A stretch of 16,776 nt of DNA from Bacteroidales bacterium UBA6207 (GCA_002421995.1 DISP01000094.1:1-16776), one strand, 5' to 3'; shown: positions 1 to 8,270, counted from the first letter of the stretch. Program-made: numbers and translations. The notes: generated by a model from the letters alone, not told the origin.

Positions 1-62
1 GTCTGGGCGTTGGCCATCACGACAAAAAAGATCATGACGAGAAGCAACACAGCCCTTTTCAT
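1..62 (-). CDS. Exported protein, N-terminal fragment (cut by window edge)
   Basis: An ATG at 62-60 on the minus strand opens a frame that runs off the window. The 20 visible residues (MKRAVLLLVMIFFVVMANAQ) form a textbook signal peptide: Lys-Arg, a hydrophobic core, then Ala-Asn-Ala-Gln, a common cleavage context in Bacteroidota. The mature part is not visible, so no function can be given. It lies 83 bp downstream of the DUF5107/TPR gene on the same strand. I see no promoter box in the gap, so it is probably the third gene of the operon that starts at 4852. Confidence 0.7.
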   Translation of the reverse strand, partial: MKRAVLLLVMIFFVVMANAQ

Positions 63-145
63 CAATTTGTGTTCTTTTGGTTTCATAGGTTCATAATGAA
101 TTTAATTATAGGAATTTGAAATAGAATGGTTAAAAAATCATATTA
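63..145 (-). other. Intergenic gap within the putative operon
   Basis: This is an AT-rich 83-bp spacer between the stop codon of the DUF5107/TPR gene and the start of the exported protein at the window edge. I find no TAnnTTTG box on the minus strand and no GC-rich hairpin followed by a T-run. Read-through transcription is therefore the simplest reading. Confidence 0.4.
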
Positions 146-3100
146 TTATATGCTCAATATATTGATTATCTTATAGTTAGCAATCAAATCATAATGCAAC
201 TTCGCACTATGATGTGCAGGATCTTTCAGCAAGGCAGCCTGCAGGCAATCCCGGGCTTCCTCTGTTTTTCCCAGACCAAGCAATCCAAGGCCCTGAAGGA
301 AAAGGCAATGGACGCGGTTTCTTTTATCGCTGTCAATGTTCCAATTGCTCAAATGCGGAAATGAAACTGCGAAATAGTCGAACCGGGTCTTTTTATCAAG
401 GTTTTCGGTTCCATACGAAAGCAATGACCTGAAAAGCTTTTCAGCCTTGCTTTTTTGTCCAAGCCGTGCCCATGCAAGTCCTTGATATAAAACCTTGTCG
501 GCCTGTGTGTCGTTGTAGAAAAATGCTTCGCCCACTTCCAACTCCCCCTCACTGGCTTTTTTGAAGTAAAGCCGGGATTGCTTTGTTTGTCCAAGCATAG
601 CCCAGGCACATCCAAGCAGGTAAAACACATCCTGATCCTGCGCCAGCGGAAGTTTGGCTTCACCAATCGTATCGGGTGGCGAAAGGCTTTCTTCAAGCAG
701 CTGGATGGCACATTGCGGATCATTGGCAGCAAGACAGCCGAAAGCCTTCGAAATCAAACTGATGCGAAATTGCCCGATCACCTTTCCTTCGCCGCCCTCC
801 CAGGGATGAAACTTTCTTTTTTTGAGCAGTTGAAGAGCCAAATCGAAGTTTCCCGACAGGTTGTATAGCGCAATCAGTTCAAGGTAGAGGTCATCGCGCT
901 CCTCAACAAGCTGAAGATGCCGCAATAGCTCATAGCGTCTTGTGTTGACTGATACTCCTAACAACGCAGCAAGTTGGTCCTGCTCAAGCAGCAGCCTTGC
1001 ACTCTGACTATCAAGTAAAAAAGCTGATTTTATGTAAGAATATGCCGCTTCTGGATCGTTGTTGTGGTTATAGCTGACGATTGCAAGGTTGCGCAACGAA
1101 GCAGCAAAAAGCGGCTGATGCCGAATTGCCGTTTGCCAGTGCTGCTCAGCAAGGTCATATTGCTTTTTGTCGTACCAAAAATTTCCAAAAAGATGGTGCG
1201 CCTTGTAGTCGTTTTCGTTAACACTCAGCGCATGACTGAAAATGGCGAACCATTCAACACGCTTCGGAAAAGCATAGTCAATCGTGCAACTCATTGCTTT
1301 CGAAAGACTTGCCCTACTATCATTTCCGGATTTATGTTCGATCCAAGCCTTGGCATAAGTAAAAAGAATGTTGCCGGGCATTAGCTGCAGGCACAGTTCG
1401 ATCAAGCGTAGCGCCTCGCTGTGTGCTCCAAAGGAAACATAATCAAACACGGCCGGCTCCAACATTCCAACAGACAAGCCTTTGTTTTGAATAATGTCTT
1501 GAATTCCAGAATCATCTGAAGAAATCAACGCCTTCTCGATCTGACCGATCACATGAAAAGGATCGTTTTGAACAACAGATTCAATGCTTGTCAACGCGAG
1601 CGCTGACTGGCCGTTTCTGCGCAAAAGATAGATTTTTAGTCCAAGGGCTTTGTAATTGCGGTTGTTCCTGCTGAGAGATTTTTCCACCTCAAACAATGCA
1701 TCCTCCAGGCGGTTTTCGGTTGTTGATATCTTTGCGCATTCAAACCAGGCAGCGTCCTGAATGGCTGCACTCCAGGTGGCTTTGTAAAAAGCATCGTAGG
1801 CTTCTTTAATTCTTCCTTGCCCGAGCAGCGCCAGTCCAAGATGATAAAATATCTCGCCATTGGCCGGATTTGGATTGAATCTTTTCTGCGAAAGAATGGC
1901 AAACTCGAAAAACTTTGCAGCTTCGTCAAATCTGCTTCTTCTTAAAAACCACATACCCAACGCATTATTACTTCTGCTGTCCGACGCATCAAGTTCGATT
2001 GCGCGTGTGTAATAAGCAGTTGGATCGAAGTTTGCATGGCGGTATTGTTCCAGATGCAGGCCGGTTAGGTAAGCTTCTTCGCTGCTTTCGATCTTTTCAG
2101 CTTCGCGGGGCGGACGAGCAGCCTCGGGAATTGGTGCAGCAACAACTGTTTCTTCACGGTAGCTAAGCAATTGTTTTCCAATCGCATCGAGCACATACAC
2201 GTCAAAAACAGTATCGGCAGGCACTGCTATCTCCCGTCTGAAGACATCACCCGGCTTCAGGTCAAACTTCTCGGAATAAAATACGCCCACCAACAGCTGA
2301 ATGTCTTTTTGCGCCTGGGTGGACTGGAGACTGACGAGGACTTTGCCGGCCACACTTTCCACATTGAGCAACAGCTCTTTGCTTGCGTTCTTTATGACTC
2401 CAAGACCGGAATAAGGTATAAAATACTGGCTGAACGAACGCTCTTCATAAGGTTGCAACCACGAAAAATCGGGCTGGTTATCAGTGAAAACCCCCGCCAT
2501 CAACTCGATGTACGGCCCGTTATCATCAGTAAGATGCTTGTTCCACGTAATTCCGAAATCACTATTGCCCCAGGTCCACATCTTTTTCCCGGGCGAGACA
2601 TGGTGATTTGCCAGGTGTATCATGCCCACTTTTTTGTCATGCTCATAACCGCCAAGAAAGTCATACTTTGAGTTTACGGCCATGTAGGAAGTCGGGACGG
2701 GAATATTTTTATACATTGAAATATCTACCCCGGCGGAATAGTCAATCTTGTAATACTTTCCTGTTGCTATCGGAAATGAGCTCACATCACGTTTTCCGTG
2801 GTCATAAACAGCTTTCACATCTGGAGGAAAAACAGATTGGTAATGCTCATTTACCGACACCGCCGGATTGGCCCACCATAAAAAGGTTTGTGGAAGCGGC
2901 GTCCCGTTAAACAAACGAACCTTTACTTCGAGATACGCTCTTTCGGGATACAACGTAAAGCCGGTGCGGCATTCCTGAAGATTGAATTTTTCTGTTTCAC
3001 TCACCCAGACTGTACAGCTTCCATCTTCACTTTTTTCTATCTGACAATCAACAGGCAAAAAAGTGGACGGCCTGTGGTGCTGCGGCCAGTTGAACTCGAT

Positions 3101-3436
3101 GCCTCCCGAAATCCAGGGTCCGGTAAGTCCGACCAGGGCCGGTTTTATCACCTCATTGTAATAAATAAAATGCCGTTGGTTGATTTTGTCCCAGGCCATC
3201 TGTACCCTACCACCCAATTGGGGCAGAATCATCACCTTAAGGTATTCATTTTCAATGAAAACAGCTTCGTATTGCTGATCGCTCTTCACGTCATAAATCT
3301 TCTCGATGATGGGATATGGATACACTGCACCGGAGCTTCCCTGATACACCCTTTTCTCGAAAAACATCGGATACTTTTCGTAATCTCCTGTTTTATAGGT
3401 TGGTATAATCACATTCTCTTTCCAGACATTTAGCAT
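146..3436 (-). CDS. DUF5107 domain protein with long C-terminal TPR array
   Basis: A 1096-residue protein without a signal peptide or membrane segment, so probably cytoplasmic. Residues about 40-345 match DUF5107, a domain of unknown function that I take to have a galactose-mutarotase-like beta fold. Conserved-looking clusters are PQLGGRV (72-78), GPWISGGIEFNWPQHH (106-121), FLWWANPAVSVNE (185-197), MWTWGNSDFGITW (286-298) and YIELMAGVFTDNQPDF (309-324). From about residue 490 to the end there are degenerate tetratricopeptide repeats, for example near 490-515, 530-560, 755-830 and 1050-1085. HPWEGGEG (near 880) is a motif I associate with this family. The start lies 36 bp after the sugar porter stop, which suggests one operon under the divergent AraC regulator. 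A role in sugar binding or conversion is inferred from fold and context; the biochemical activity is unknown. Confidence 0.85.
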   Translation of the reverse strand: MLNVWKENVIIPTYKTGDYEKYPMFFEKRVYQGSSGAVYPYPIIEKIYDVKSDQQYEAVFIENEYLKVMILPQLGGRVQMAWDKINQRHFIYYNEVIKPALVGLTGPWISGGIEFNWPQHHRPSTFLPVDCQIEKSEDGSCTVWVSETEKFNLQECRTGFTLYPERAYLEVKVRLFNGTPLPQTFLWWANPAVSVNEHYQSVFPPDVKAVYDHGKRDVSSFPIATGKYYKIDYSAGVDISMYKNIPVPTSYMAVNSKYDFLGGYEHDKKVGMIHLANHHVSPGKKMWTWGNSDFGITWNKHLTDDNGPYIELMAGVFTDNQPDFSWLQPYEERSFSQYFIPYSGLGVIKNASKELLLNVESVAGKVLVSLQSTQAQKDIQLLVGVFYSEKFDLKPGDVFRREIAVPADTVFDVYVLDAIGKQLLSYREETVVAAPIPEAARPPREAEKIESSEEAYLTGLHLEQYRHANFDPTAYYTRAIELDASDSRSNNALGMWFLRRSRFDEAAKFFEFAILSQKRFNPNPANGEIFYHLGLALLGQGRIKEAYDAFYKATWSAAIQDAAWFECAKISTTENRLEDALFEVEKSLSRNNRNYKALGLKIYLLRRNGQSALALTSIESVVQNDPFHVIGQIEKALISSDDSGIQDIIQNKGLSVGMLEPAVFDYVSFGAHSEALRLIELCLQLMPGNILFTYAKAWIEHKSGNDSRASLSKAMSCTIDYAFPKRVEWFAIFSHALSVNENDYKAHHLFGNFWYDKKQYDLAEQHWQTAIRHQPLFAASLRNLAIVSYNHNNDPEAAYSYIKSAFLLDSQSARLLLEQDQLAALLGVSVNTRRYELLRHLQLVEERDDLYLELIALYNLSGNFDLALQLLKKRKFHPWEGGEGKVIGQFRISLISKAFGCLAANDPQCAIQLLEESLSPPDTIGEAKLPLAQDQDVFYLLGCAWAMLGQTKQSRLYFKKASEGELEVGEAFFYNDTQADKVLYQGLAWARLGQKSKAEKLFRSLLSYGTENLDKKTRFDYFAVSFPHLSNWNIDSDKRNRVHCLFLQGLGLLGLGKTEEARDCLQAALLKDPAHHSAKLHYDLIANYKIINILSI

Positions 3437-3472
3437 TTTTGCTGATTATTAAGGGGTTTCAAAAGTGGTTGT

Positions 3473-4852
3473 CTATAAAAGCTTTTCAATTTCTTCCAGG
3501 GTTTTATGCTTTGTTTCGGGGAGATTTTTGAGAATAAACCAGAATCCGGCCGCGCAAATCAGCCCATATACCCAGAAAGTGCCTGATGTTCCTAGTGCCT
3601 CATTCATGAGCGGAAAAGTATAGGTTAGGATAAAACAGGCCGTCCACAAGGCAAATGTTGACAATGCCATGGCTGCCCCACGCACCTTTGTCGGGAAAAT
3701 CTCCGACAGCACAACCCAGGTCACCGGAGCCAAGGTCATTGCGTAGATGGCAATCGCAGCCACGACAAGCAGCAAAACAACCATACCCTTCAGATCAAAA
3801 TAGAAAGCTCCGCCCAGAAACAAATAAATAACAGCCAGACCCGACGCTCCGGCCAGCATCAGGCTTTTGCGCCCCCACTTATCAATTTTGTTCATGGCGA
3901 TGAGCGTAAAAACAAGGTTCACGCTTCCTGTGAACACAATATTAAAAAGCGTATCGCTGATACCATAACCAGCGGCTGCAAACACTTCCTGGGCATAGTT
4001 GAACACAGTATTGATGCCACTCCACTGCTGAAACACTGCAATCACCACGCCCAAAACAAGCACATTGCCCATCCCTAAGGCAATAAGTTTTCGTAATGAA
4101 GTGATTTCTGAAGCCTGATTTAAAGCATTTTGAATCGTTGCCGACTCTGAATTTGCATAATCTGAACCACCGACGCGTTGCAGAATACGCATGGCCTTTT
4201 CCGTTTTTCCGGCTTTCAAGAGCCAGCGCGGACTCTCCGGCATGAGCATCAGCATGAGCAAAAACACCAGCGAAGGAAAAGCGCAGACAAAAAACATCCA
4301 CCGCCAGCCCATTTGTCCGTTCCACGAGCCGAGAATAAATGCTTCATCTGCACCAAGCGGAACTTTTTCAGCAATCAGGTAGTTGACAATCTGCGCCGAA
4401 AGGATTCCAATCACAATCGTAAGCTGGTTCAGTGCAACAAACCGCCCCCTGAAAGCTGCCGGAGCGATTTCGGCAATATAAACCGTTGAAATGGCCGACG
4501 CCAGACCAATACCCACACCACCAAGGATACGAAAACCAATAAAAACCCAGAGCGTTTCAGCCAGTCCGGTCCCTATCGAGGCAATAAAAAACAAAGCCGC
4601 CGACAACAGCAGCGGCTTTCTTCGGCCATAATTGTCGCTCAGAAAACCCGAAAACACAGCACCCAGCACACATCCGAGAATGGCACTGCTCATCGCCCAG
4701 GCCTGAAGCTGCGCCGAGCCTGAAATTTGGAAAAAGACCTCATAAAATGGTTTGGCTCCTCCGATCACAACCCAGTCGTAACCGAAGAGAAACCCACCCA
4801 TTGCCGACACGATCGTGATCTTGTAAATGTATAATTTGCTGAATGTTTTCAA
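3473..4852 (-). CDS. Sugar porter family MFS transporter (XylE/GLUT-like)
   Basis: A 459-residue inner-membrane protein predicted to take up a monosaccharide, by family probably with protons. It carries the sugar-porter signatures in order: DNYGRRK (73-79) in the loop after helix 2, the Arg-Gly pair after helix 4 (AFRGR, 133-137), PESPRW (205-210) before the central loop, QQWSGIN (275-281) in helix 7, DKWGRK (324-329) after helix 8, SEIFPTKVRG (383-392) after helix 10, and PETKHKTLEE (445-454) at the C-terminus. QQWSGIN is the sugar-contacting stretch in XylE relatives, where the Gln pair and Asn are conserved. Length and helix pattern fit a complete 12-helix protein. It is the first gene of the minus-strand operon and starts 126 bp from the divergent AraC regulator. 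The exact sugar cannot be read from the sequence. Confidence 0.93.
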   Translation of the reverse strand: MKTFSKLYIYKITIVSAMGGFLFGYDWVVIGGAKPFYEVFFQISGSAQLQAWAMSSAILGCVLGAVFSGFLSDNYGRRKPLLLSAALFFIASIGTGLAETLWVFIGFRILGGVGIGLASAISTVYIAEIAPAAFRGRFVALNQLTIVIGILSAQIVNYLIAEKVPLGADEAFILGSWNGQMGWRWMFFVCAFPSLVFLLMLMLMPESPRWLLKAGKTEKAMRILQRVGGSDYANSESATIQNALNQASEITSLRKLIALGMGNVLVLGVVIAVFQQWSGINTVFNYAQEVFAAAGYGISDTLFNIVFTGSVNLVFTLIAMNKIDKWGRKSLMLAGASGLAVIYLFLGGAFYFDLKGMVVLLLVVAAIAIYAMTLAPVTWVVLSEIFPTKVRGAAMALSTFALWTACFILTYTFPLMNEALGTSGTFWVYGLICAAGFWFILKNLPETKHKTLEEIEKLL

Positions 4853-4889
4853 GTCGGAAAAATTTAATAATTTCTTGAAGCAAAGAAAA

Positions 4890-4897
4890 CAAGCCTA
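4890..4897 (-). promoter_or_regulatory. Possible -7 box of the sugar porter operon
   Basis: On the minus strand these bases read TAGGCTTG, one mismatch from TAnnTTTG, 37 bp upstream of the porter ATG. There is no clear TTG at the -33 distance. Transcription may depend on the AraC-type activator, which would tolerate a poor promoter. This is a weak call. Confidence 0.3.
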
Positions 4898-4905
4898 TTA
4901 GAATA

Positions 4906-4938
4906 AATCCATAGGAAATAAAATAAATTACATGGATT
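4906..4938. promoter_or_regulatory. Inverted repeat in the divergent region, possible operator
   Basis: AATCCAT (4906-4912) is matched by ATGGATT (4932-4938) with 19 bases between. The symmetry continues a few A/T bases outward if one base is bulged. The distance between arm centres is about 26 bp, roughly two and a half helical turns. The position between two divergent promoters suits a regulator acting on both sides, the divergent AraC protein being the obvious candidate. AT-rich DNA gives such 7-bp repeats by chance fairly often, so this is a candidate only. Confidence 0.35.
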
Positions 4939-4955
4939 ATATTATGAAATCTTAT

Positions 4956-4977
4956 CTTAGCAAAAAACTTTTGTAAG
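4956..4977. promoter_or_regulatory. Near-perfect palindrome directly before the AraC start codon
   Basis: CTTA, one unpaired G, then CAAAA (to 4965) is mirrored by TTTTG and TAAG (4969-4977) around the loop AAC. The two arms give nine pairs with a single bulge, and the repeat ends one base before the ATG at 4979. As DNA it could be an autoregulatory operator. As RNA it would form an A/U-rich hairpin over the ribosome entry region. A weak -7-like box (TATCTTAG, 4953-4960) overlaps its left arm. Confidence 0.45.
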
Positions 4978-4978
4978 C

Positions 4979-5866
4979 ATGAAAATTAAAAGTGGTTTTC
5001 TGGGCGAAAGGGCAGTCATTTTGCCCATTCCTGTTGTAGAAGAAATGAAAAAGGATGCATTGTGCAGCCACCTATTTATCACAGATATAGGCTTTTATCC
5101 TCATGCAATTCACCACTATCGCCGACGTTGCAGGGCCGAAGTCAATCAATATATTTTCATTTACTGCATTGATGGCATGGGTTGGTTCGAGTTGGATGGA
5201 GCAAAGCAAATGGTTGTTGCCGGGCAGTATTTTATTTTGCCCAGAGATCGGGCACATGCGTATGGCAGCGACACAAAAAATCCATGGACAATCTATTGGA
5301 TTCATTTCGATGGTTTGTTAGCAGGGTATTTTGCCGAAGAGCTAGACAAAGCACATTGGCTCGGCACCGAAAAAAACTCACGCATCGAAATGAGGGTGAT
5401 GATGTTTGAGGAAATCTTTAACTCGCTGCGCAATGGATACAGCCGGAGAAATCTGGCTTACAGCACCAGCTGTCTGTTTCATTTTCTTGGGTCACTCAAA
5501 TTCGTTGGCGCCTACCGCGAAAGTATCCGCTCCAATGCAGATGAAGAGGGAATTGTTTCACTTGCAATTCATTATATGCGCGAAAACATCATACGAAAAG
5601 TTACTGTGGACGAAATGGCTGCATTTGTCGGCTATTCCGTTTCGCATTTCATCTCGGTGTTTCACAAAAAAACAGGGCAAGCACCCATTCATTACCTCAC
5701 CCAGCTCCGCATACAGCAAGCTTGTCACCAACTCGATTTCAGTGATATGAAAATCAATCAGATAGCAACGATGTCGGGATATGATGATCCTTTTTATTTC
5801 AGCCGGACTTTCAAAAAAGTGATGGGAATTTCTCCTCAGGATTACCGAAAAAAGGCCAAAGGATAA
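4979..5866 (+). CDS. AraC-family transcriptional regulator
   Basis: A 295-residue cytoplasmic DNA-binding protein. The N-terminal half (about 20-165) is the cupin-like AraC ligand-binding domain, recognisable from HYRRR (46-50), QYIFIYCIDGMGWFEL (57-72) and the Gly-Gln ... Pro-Arg ... His-Ala-Tyr pattern (82-95). The C-terminal part (about 190-290) is the double helix-turn-helix, including the late signature FYFSRTFKKVMGISPQDYRK. It is transcribed away from the sugar porter/DUF5107 operon and most likely controls it in response to a sugar; the ligand is unknown. Two inverted repeats in the shared 126-bp upstream region are candidate binding sites, one of them touching its own start codon. Family assignment is firm; the target is inferred from orientation. 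Confidence 0.93.
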   Translation: MKIKSGFLGERAVILPIPVVEEMKKDALCSHLFITDIGFYPHAIHHYRRRCRAEVNQYIFIYCIDGMGWFELDGAKQMVVAGQYFILPRDRAHAYGSDTKNPWTIYWIHFDGLLAGYFAEELDKAHWLGTEKNSRIEMRVMMFEEIFNSLRNGYSRRNLAYSTSCLFHFLGSLKFVGAYRESIRSNADEEGIVSLAIHYMRENIIRKVTVDEMAAFVGYSVSHFISVFHKKTGQAPIHYLTQLRIQQACHQLDFSDMKINQIATMSGYDDPFYFSRTFKKVMGISPQDYRKKAKG

Positions 5867-5915
5867 AATTCGCAAATCAATGTTCTGATTTATTATTGAG
5901 GAGATAAATAAAATC

Positions 5916-5988
5916 TATCACATATCAATTGTTAATATAAACTTTCTCTATAATATTTGTACTTTCATCATATTTATCACTATCATTG
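5916..5988 (+). repeat. Imperfect direct repeat around the katG promoter
   Basis: TATCAC-a-TATCA-a-TTG (5916-5931) recurs as TATCAC-TATCA-TTG (5975-5988), so 14 bases match in order with two single-base differences in spacing. The copies are 59 bp apart. The first ends on the presumed -33 TTG and the second lies just after the presumed transcription start, so both are well placed for a regulator of katG. No known operator matches it clearly. Confidence 0.4.
5929..5959 (+). promoter_or_regulatory. Promoter of katG
   Basis: TTG (5929-5931), 19 bases, then TAATATTTG (5951-5959). This matches the Bacteroidota pattern TTG - about 19 - TAnnTTTG except for one extra base inside the -7 box. Transcription would start near 5966 and leave an untranslated leader of about 115 nt before the katG ATG, long enough to hold regulatory structure. 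No closer box is visible. Confidence 0.55.
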
Positions 5989-6080
5989 CAACAAGCATTT
6001 GGATAATTCCTCAACATGTTTTATAAAAGTGAATATTAATAATGCTTGATACTAACCTCTGTAAATCAAATTGATAGAAA

Positions 6081-8270
6081 ATGGAAAATGAAAAAAAAGG
6101 AAAATGCCCGGTGATGCATGGAGCAAACACTGAGACAAACAACAGCGTGATGGACTGGTGGCCCAAAGCCCTCAAACTCGACATCCTGCACCAGCACGAC
6201 ACCAAATCAAATCCAATGGATGAAAACTTCGACTATGCCGAAGCTTTCAACGCCCTCGACCTCGAAGCACTGAAGAATGATCTGAAAGCTTTGATGACAC
6301 AAAGCCAGGACTGGTGGCCTGCCGACTGGGGACATTATGGCGGATTGATGGTGCGGATGGCCTGGCACGCTGCCGGCACCTACCGTGTGGCCGATGGCCG
6401 AGGTGGAAGCAATACTGGCAACCAGCGTTTTGCCCCGCTCAACAGCTGGCCCGACAACGGAAACCTCGACAAGGCACGCCGATTGCTCTGGCCGGTCAAG
6501 AAAAAATATGGCAACAGCATCTCATGGGCCGACCTTTTCATTCTTGCCGGAAACATGGCTTATGAATCAATGGGACTGAAAACCTTTGGTTTTGCGGGCG
6601 GACGTCAGGACATCTGGCATCCTGAAACTGATGTCAACTGGGGGCGCGAAAAAGAATGGTTAGCTGCCACAAAGCACCGCTATGCTGATGAATTTAAACG
6701 CGATTCGCTCGAAAATCCACTCGCCGCTGTACAGATGGGGCTTATCTATGTGAACCCCGAAGGCGTTGATGGCAATCCCGACCCACTGAAAACAGCCCAG
6801 GACATGCGCACAACATTCGCACGCATGGCCATGAATGATGAGGAAACAGTGGCACTCACTGCCGGAGGCCACACCGTTGGCAAGGCACACGGCAATGGCA
6901 ATGCGGCACTTCTGGGCGAAAGCCCCGAGGGTGCTGCCATAGAAACACAAGGGTTTGGCTGGATGAACCCTGCCGGCAAAGGCAAGGCAGAAGACACGGT
7001 GACAAGCGGCATCGAAGGCGCCTGGACAACCAACCCGACACAATGGGACAACGGCTATTTTGAGATGCTCTTTGGCCATGAGTGGGAGTTGAAAAAGAGT
7101 CCGGCCGGCGCATGGCAATGGGAGCCTGTCAGCATAAGCGAAGACGCCAAACCGCTTGATGCGCACCGTCCGCAGCTGCGTCAAAACCCGATTATGACAG
7201 ATGCTGATATGGCGCTGATCAAAGATCCTGAATACCGTAAAATCTCCGAACGCTTTCGCGATGACCAGGACTACTTCACCGAAGTTTTTGCAAGGGCATG
7301 GTTCAAACTCACCCACCGCGACCTCGGCCCGAAAAGCCGCTACCTCGGCCCGGATGTTCCGGCAGAGGATCTGATCTGGCAAGACCCCGTTCCGTCCGTG
7401 AGCTATACCCTGACCGAAGCCGAAATCGTTGAGCTTAAAAAGCAAATCTTAGACAGCGGACTGACGCGCTCCGAACTCATCAACACAGCCTGGGACAGCG
7501 CACGCACCTTCAGGGGTTCCGACTTCAGGGGAGGGGCCAATGGCGCACGAATTCGGCTGAGTCCGCAGATTGACTGGGAAGGAAACGAACCCGACCGTCT
7601 TAGAAAAGTTTTGGCAAAACTCACCGAAATTCAGTCGAAGCTTGCCAAAAAAGTGAGCATCGCCGACCTGATTGTGCTTGGCGGAAGTGCCGCCGTTGAA
7701 GCAGCTGCAACAGAGGCCGGATTTAAAGTTGAAGTACCATTCAGCCCCGGGCGCGGCGATGCAACTGCCGAGCAAACCGACGCAGCCTCTTTCGATGTGC
7801 TCGAACCTATCCATGATGGTTTCAGAAACTGGTTGAAGAAAGATTATGCTGTAAAACCGGAAGAATTGCTGCTCGACAGGGCTCAGCTGATGGGACTGAC
7901 AGCGCCGGAGATGACTGCGCTTATCGGTGGAATGCGCGTATTGGGGGCAAATTTTGGAGGCAGTAAACATGGTGTGTTCACACAAACCGAAGGACAGCTT
8001 ACAAACGACTTTTTTGTGAACCTCACTGATATGAACAACAGCTGGAAACCTGTCAACGACAACCTTTACAACATCGTGGACCGCAAAACAGGGGCCACCA
8101 AATGGACAGCCACCAGGGTGGACCTGGTTTTTGGCTCCAATTCAATCCTGCGCGCTTATTCCGAACTCTATGCGCAAGATGACAACAAAGAAAAATTTGT
8201 GGTTGATTTTGTGAAAGCCTGGACAAAAGTGATGAATGCCGATCGCTTTGATCTGAAAAAGCAAAAATGA
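6081..8270 (+). CDS. katG: Catalase-peroxidase KatG
   Basis: A haem enzyme of 729 residues, full length for the family, that disproportionates hydrogen peroxide and also acts as a peroxidase. There is no signal peptide, so it is cytoplasmic. The distal haem triad is Arg92, Trp95 and His96 (VRMAWHAAGTYR). The Met-Tyr-Trp adduct that gives KatG its catalase activity can be formed by Trp95, Tyr223 (IYVNPEG) and Met249 (RMAMND). The proximal ligand is His264 (GGHTVGKAHG), with Trp315 (IEGAWTTNP) and probably Asp376 completing the proximal network. The degenerate second peroxidase-like half follows from about residue 430. It is a single-gene unit: own promoter upstream, strong terminator at 8297-8333. 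Peroxide-responsive control is likely from the family's usual role, but no OxyR or PerR site is evident. Confidence 0.98.
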   Translation: MENEKKGKCPVMHGANTETNNSVMDWWPKALKLDILHQHDTKSNPMDENFDYAEAFNALDLEALKNDLKALMTQSQDWWPADWGHYGGLMVRMAWHAAGTYRVADGRGGSNTGNQRFAPLNSWPDNGNLDKARRLLWPVKKKYGNSISWADLFILAGNMAYESMGLKTFGFAGGRQDIWHPETDVNWGREKEWLAATKHRYADEFKRDSLENPLAAVQMGLIYVNPEGVDGNPDPLKTAQDMRTTFARMAMNDEETVALTAGGHTVGKAHGNGNAALLGESPEGAAIETQGFGWMNPAGKGKAEDTVTSGIEGAWTTNPTQWDNGYFEMLFGHEWELKKSPAGAWQWEPVSISEDAKPLDAHRPQLRQNPIMTDADMALIKDPEYRKISERFRDDQDYFTEVFARAWFKLTHRDLGPKSRYLGPDVPAEDLIWQDPVPSVSYTLTEAEIVELKKQILDSGLTRSELINTAWDSARTFRGSDFRGGANGARIRLSPQIDWEGNEPDRLRKVLAKLTEIQSKLAKKVSIADLIVLGGSAAVEAAATEAGFKVEVPFSPGRGDATAEQTDAASFDVLEPIHDGFRNWLKKDYAVKPEELLLDRAQLMGLTAPEMTALIGGMRVLGANFGGSKHGVFTQTEGQLTNDFFVNLTDMNNSWKPVNDNLYNIVDRKTGATKWTATRVDLVFGSNSILRAYSELYAQDDNKEKFVVDFVKAWTKVMNADRFDLKKQK

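Noticed and set aside
2171..3433. Long plus-strand open frames opposite the DUF5107 gene
   Set aside because: They lie antisense to a protein with clear family motifs, and their translations look like random composition.
5896..6014. Inverted pair TTGAGGA/TCCTCAA flanking the katG promoter, tempting as a looping operator
   Set aside because: A 7-bp inverted match somewhere in a 214-bp gap is expected about once by chance, and the arms are 105 bp apart.
6660..7445. Open frame of 261 codons on the minus strand inside katG
   Set aside because: katG is certain here. The reverse frame has a Cys- and His-rich composition without recognisable domains and no promoter.
6081..8270. Recent horizontal transfer of katG
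   Set aside because: katG is known to move between phyla, but I see no flanking repeats, integrase or tRNA, and its composition is not clearly different from the esterase gene. A phylogeny would be needed.
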